5,000 nt of DNA from Acidobacteriota bacterium (GTDB taxonomy: Bacteria; Acidobacteriota; Thermoanaerobaculia; Multivoradales; JAHEKO01): the NCBI GenBank assembly GCA_029863825.1, contig JAOTUP010000204.1, positions 1-5,000 of the forward strand. Direction: 5' to 3'. Positions 3,975-5,000 of this stretch are shown in pieces. How positions within the stretch are numbered: the first letter of the stretch is position 1; each line of letters opens with the position of its first letter. The translations under genes were made by a program, and so were the position numbers. Below the pieces are notes generated by a model. It saw only the letters and a list, made by a program, of their open reading frames with translations, was not told the origin of the DNA and did not search any database.

Positions 3975-5000
3975 ATGGTGTCGAGAGTGCAAAGACCGGA
4001 ATCTCCAGCAGGATCGCCAGATGCAGCAACGTTGATCAGCTTTCCCGCTGGCGAGACTGTCAGCTCGGGGACGCATTTCACAGAGGCGACATTTCGCGAG
4101 GTCGAAGCGGCGCTCGATGCCCGGCAATGCCCCGAGGGGAGGCTCGATCTCGAGTTTCACGACACGCGTCTGACGTGTTTGGTGCACCACGGCCGGCCGT
4201 ACCTCGCGGGATTGCTCGAGAGTCGTGACTACTCTCGCGTCCCACTGGTCGACTTTCCGCTGCGTGCGCGTCAGCTGGAGGGAGCGAGCTGGCGCCTCGC
4301 CCGTACCGATTTGTCCGAAGTGATGATCCTGGGCGTTCACTTTTGCAGGCGCCCGGTGCTGCAAGGCTCGACACGCTGGATCGACATTCAGCATGTACTG
4401 GCGAGCCTGGCGGCGGACAGGAGCGACGCGGCGCTGGCGTTCGAGAGGAATGGGATGAGGACGCTGGTGTTCCTGCACCAGGGCGTGCCGGCGCGCATCT
4501 TCTTCGCCGATCAGCAAGACGACCCAGGGGAAGGCAGCATTGCCGATCGCCTGCTCATCCACGCCTTTGATCCGGCAGTGGCGGAGGGGTGGCTCGAGGT
4601 GTTCACTGACCTCAAGCTGTCAGCGGATGCAGACGCAGGAAGGTCGCTGGTCGAGCTGGCACAGGAGGCCAAGCCGCCACCGCCCGTCAATCTCGTGGTC
4701 CGTCTCGGCGATGGGCGAGAGGTGACCGATCGGCCGTTCACGCCGCCGGTGGTGTCCATCGGGCGCGACCAGCGGTCAGATATCTTCCTCGACAATCTGG
4801 CGGTCAGCCGCCGCCACGCGACGATCGCGTGGGAGCGCGGAGGGTTCGTGGTTCGCGACGCGGGGAGCGCTAATGGGACGCGCCTCAACGGCAAGCAGGT
4901 CAACTCGGCGCCCGTCGGACCAGGAGACCGCATCGAAGTCGGCAAATTCGAGATCAGTCTAGTCGAGCCACAAGCCGCCGGAGATGTTTCGGAGACCATG
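3975..5000 (+). CDS. FHA-domain protein with uncharacterised N-terminal region, 3'-truncated by the window
   Basis: An open frame of 342 codons runs to the window edge. Residues 1-25 look disordered. Residues 30-225 form a region I do not recognise, with alternating strand- and helix-like segments (LVHHGRPYLAGLLESRDYSR, MILGVHFCRRPVLQGS, RWIDIQHVLASLAA, TLVFLHQGVPARIFFADQ). The linker KPPPPVN (233-239) precedes an FHA domain at about 240-330. That domain has the canonical G263-R264, VSRRHATI (277-284), VVRDAGSANGTRLNG with N300, and GDRIEVG. The phosphothreonine-contacting Arg, Ser and Asn are all present, so binding is likely. FHA domains link a protein to Ser/Thr kinase signalling or act as assembly scaffolds. 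The N-terminal region has no transmembrane segment. The ATG at 3975 is the first start after an in-frame stop at 3930-3932, but no good ribosome binding site precedes it; the GTG at 3978 or the TTG at 4032 are alternatives. The C-terminal part is unseen. Confidence 0.85.
   Translation, partial: MVSRVQRPESPAGSPDAATLISFPAGETVSSGTHFTEATFREVEAALDARQCPEGRLDLEFHDTRLTCLVHHGRPYLAGLLESRDYSRVPLVDFPLRARQLEGASWRLARTDLSEVMILGVHFCRRPVLQGSTRWIDIQHVLASLAADRSDAALAFERNGMRTLVFLHQGVPARIFFADQQDDPGEGSIADRLLIHAFDPAVAEGWLEVFTDLKLSADADAGRSLVELAQEAKPPPPVNLVVRLGDGREVTDRPFTPPVVSIGRDQRSDIFLDNLAVSRRHATIAWERGGFVVRDAGSANGTRLNGKQVNSAPVGPGDRIEVGKFEISLVEPQAAGDVSETM

Noticed and set aside
3870..4562. Minus-strand frame of 230 codons opposite the FHA gene
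   Set aside because: Antisense to a well-supported coding frame, no recognisable domain, and a composition typical of shadow frames in GC-rich DNA.
4511..4999. Minus-strand frame opposite the FHA domain
   Set aside because: Ser/Thr/Arg-rich low-complexity product, antisense to the conserved FHA motif codons.

Overview
The window is GC-rich DNA (roughly two-thirds G+C by eye) from a bacterium, most likely Gram-negative. The first gene carries a classical Sec signal peptide in front of an I9-type prodomain. The Ku, MerR-TPR, DUF3179 and FHA proteins fit Pseudomonadota, Myxococcota or Acidobacteriota better than Gram-positives, but I cannot name the taxon. There are no tRNA or rRNA genes, CRISPR arrays, insertion sequences or phage genes.

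Layout. (1) 1-381, minus strand: N-terminal part of an exported S8 (subtilisin-like) serine protease that runs off the left edge. (2) 382-822: a long non-coding stretch between divergent genes, holding an exact 18-bp tandem duplication and a small dyad. (3) 823-1695, plus: a bacterial Ku protein for non-homologous end joining, with a lysine-rich tail. (4) 1779-2657, plus: a MerR-type DNA-binding domain fused to a TPR array, 83 bp behind ku and probably co-transcribed with it; a perfect 10-bp palindrome sits just before its start. (5) 2658-2849: a convergent intergenic stretch with weak hairpins. (6) 2850-3839, minus: a DUF3179-family exported protein whose reading frame is interrupted once, by a TGA exactly where the family has the first cysteine of its CPLC-type motif. 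A two-part hairpin with a G-initial three-base loop follows the TGA at the distance expected of a bacterial SECIS element. I read the gene as a selenoprotein, not a pseudogene. (7) 3840-3974: a divergent control region with a perfect TATAAT and an 8-bp inverted repeat. (8) 3975-5000, plus: a protein with an unrecognised N-terminal region of about 230 residues followed by a canonical FHA phosphothreonine-binding domain, running off the right edge.

How the genes relate. Ku and the MerR-TPR gene look like one unit (DNA break repair plus a probable regulator). No LigD ligase lies in the window. The DUF3179 selenoprotein and the FHA protein are divergent neighbours that share a control region; nothing in the sequence shows that they act together. 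The in-frame TGA with its SECIS candidate is the most notable observation. Selenocysteine insertion would require selA, selB, selC and selD elsewhere in the genome.
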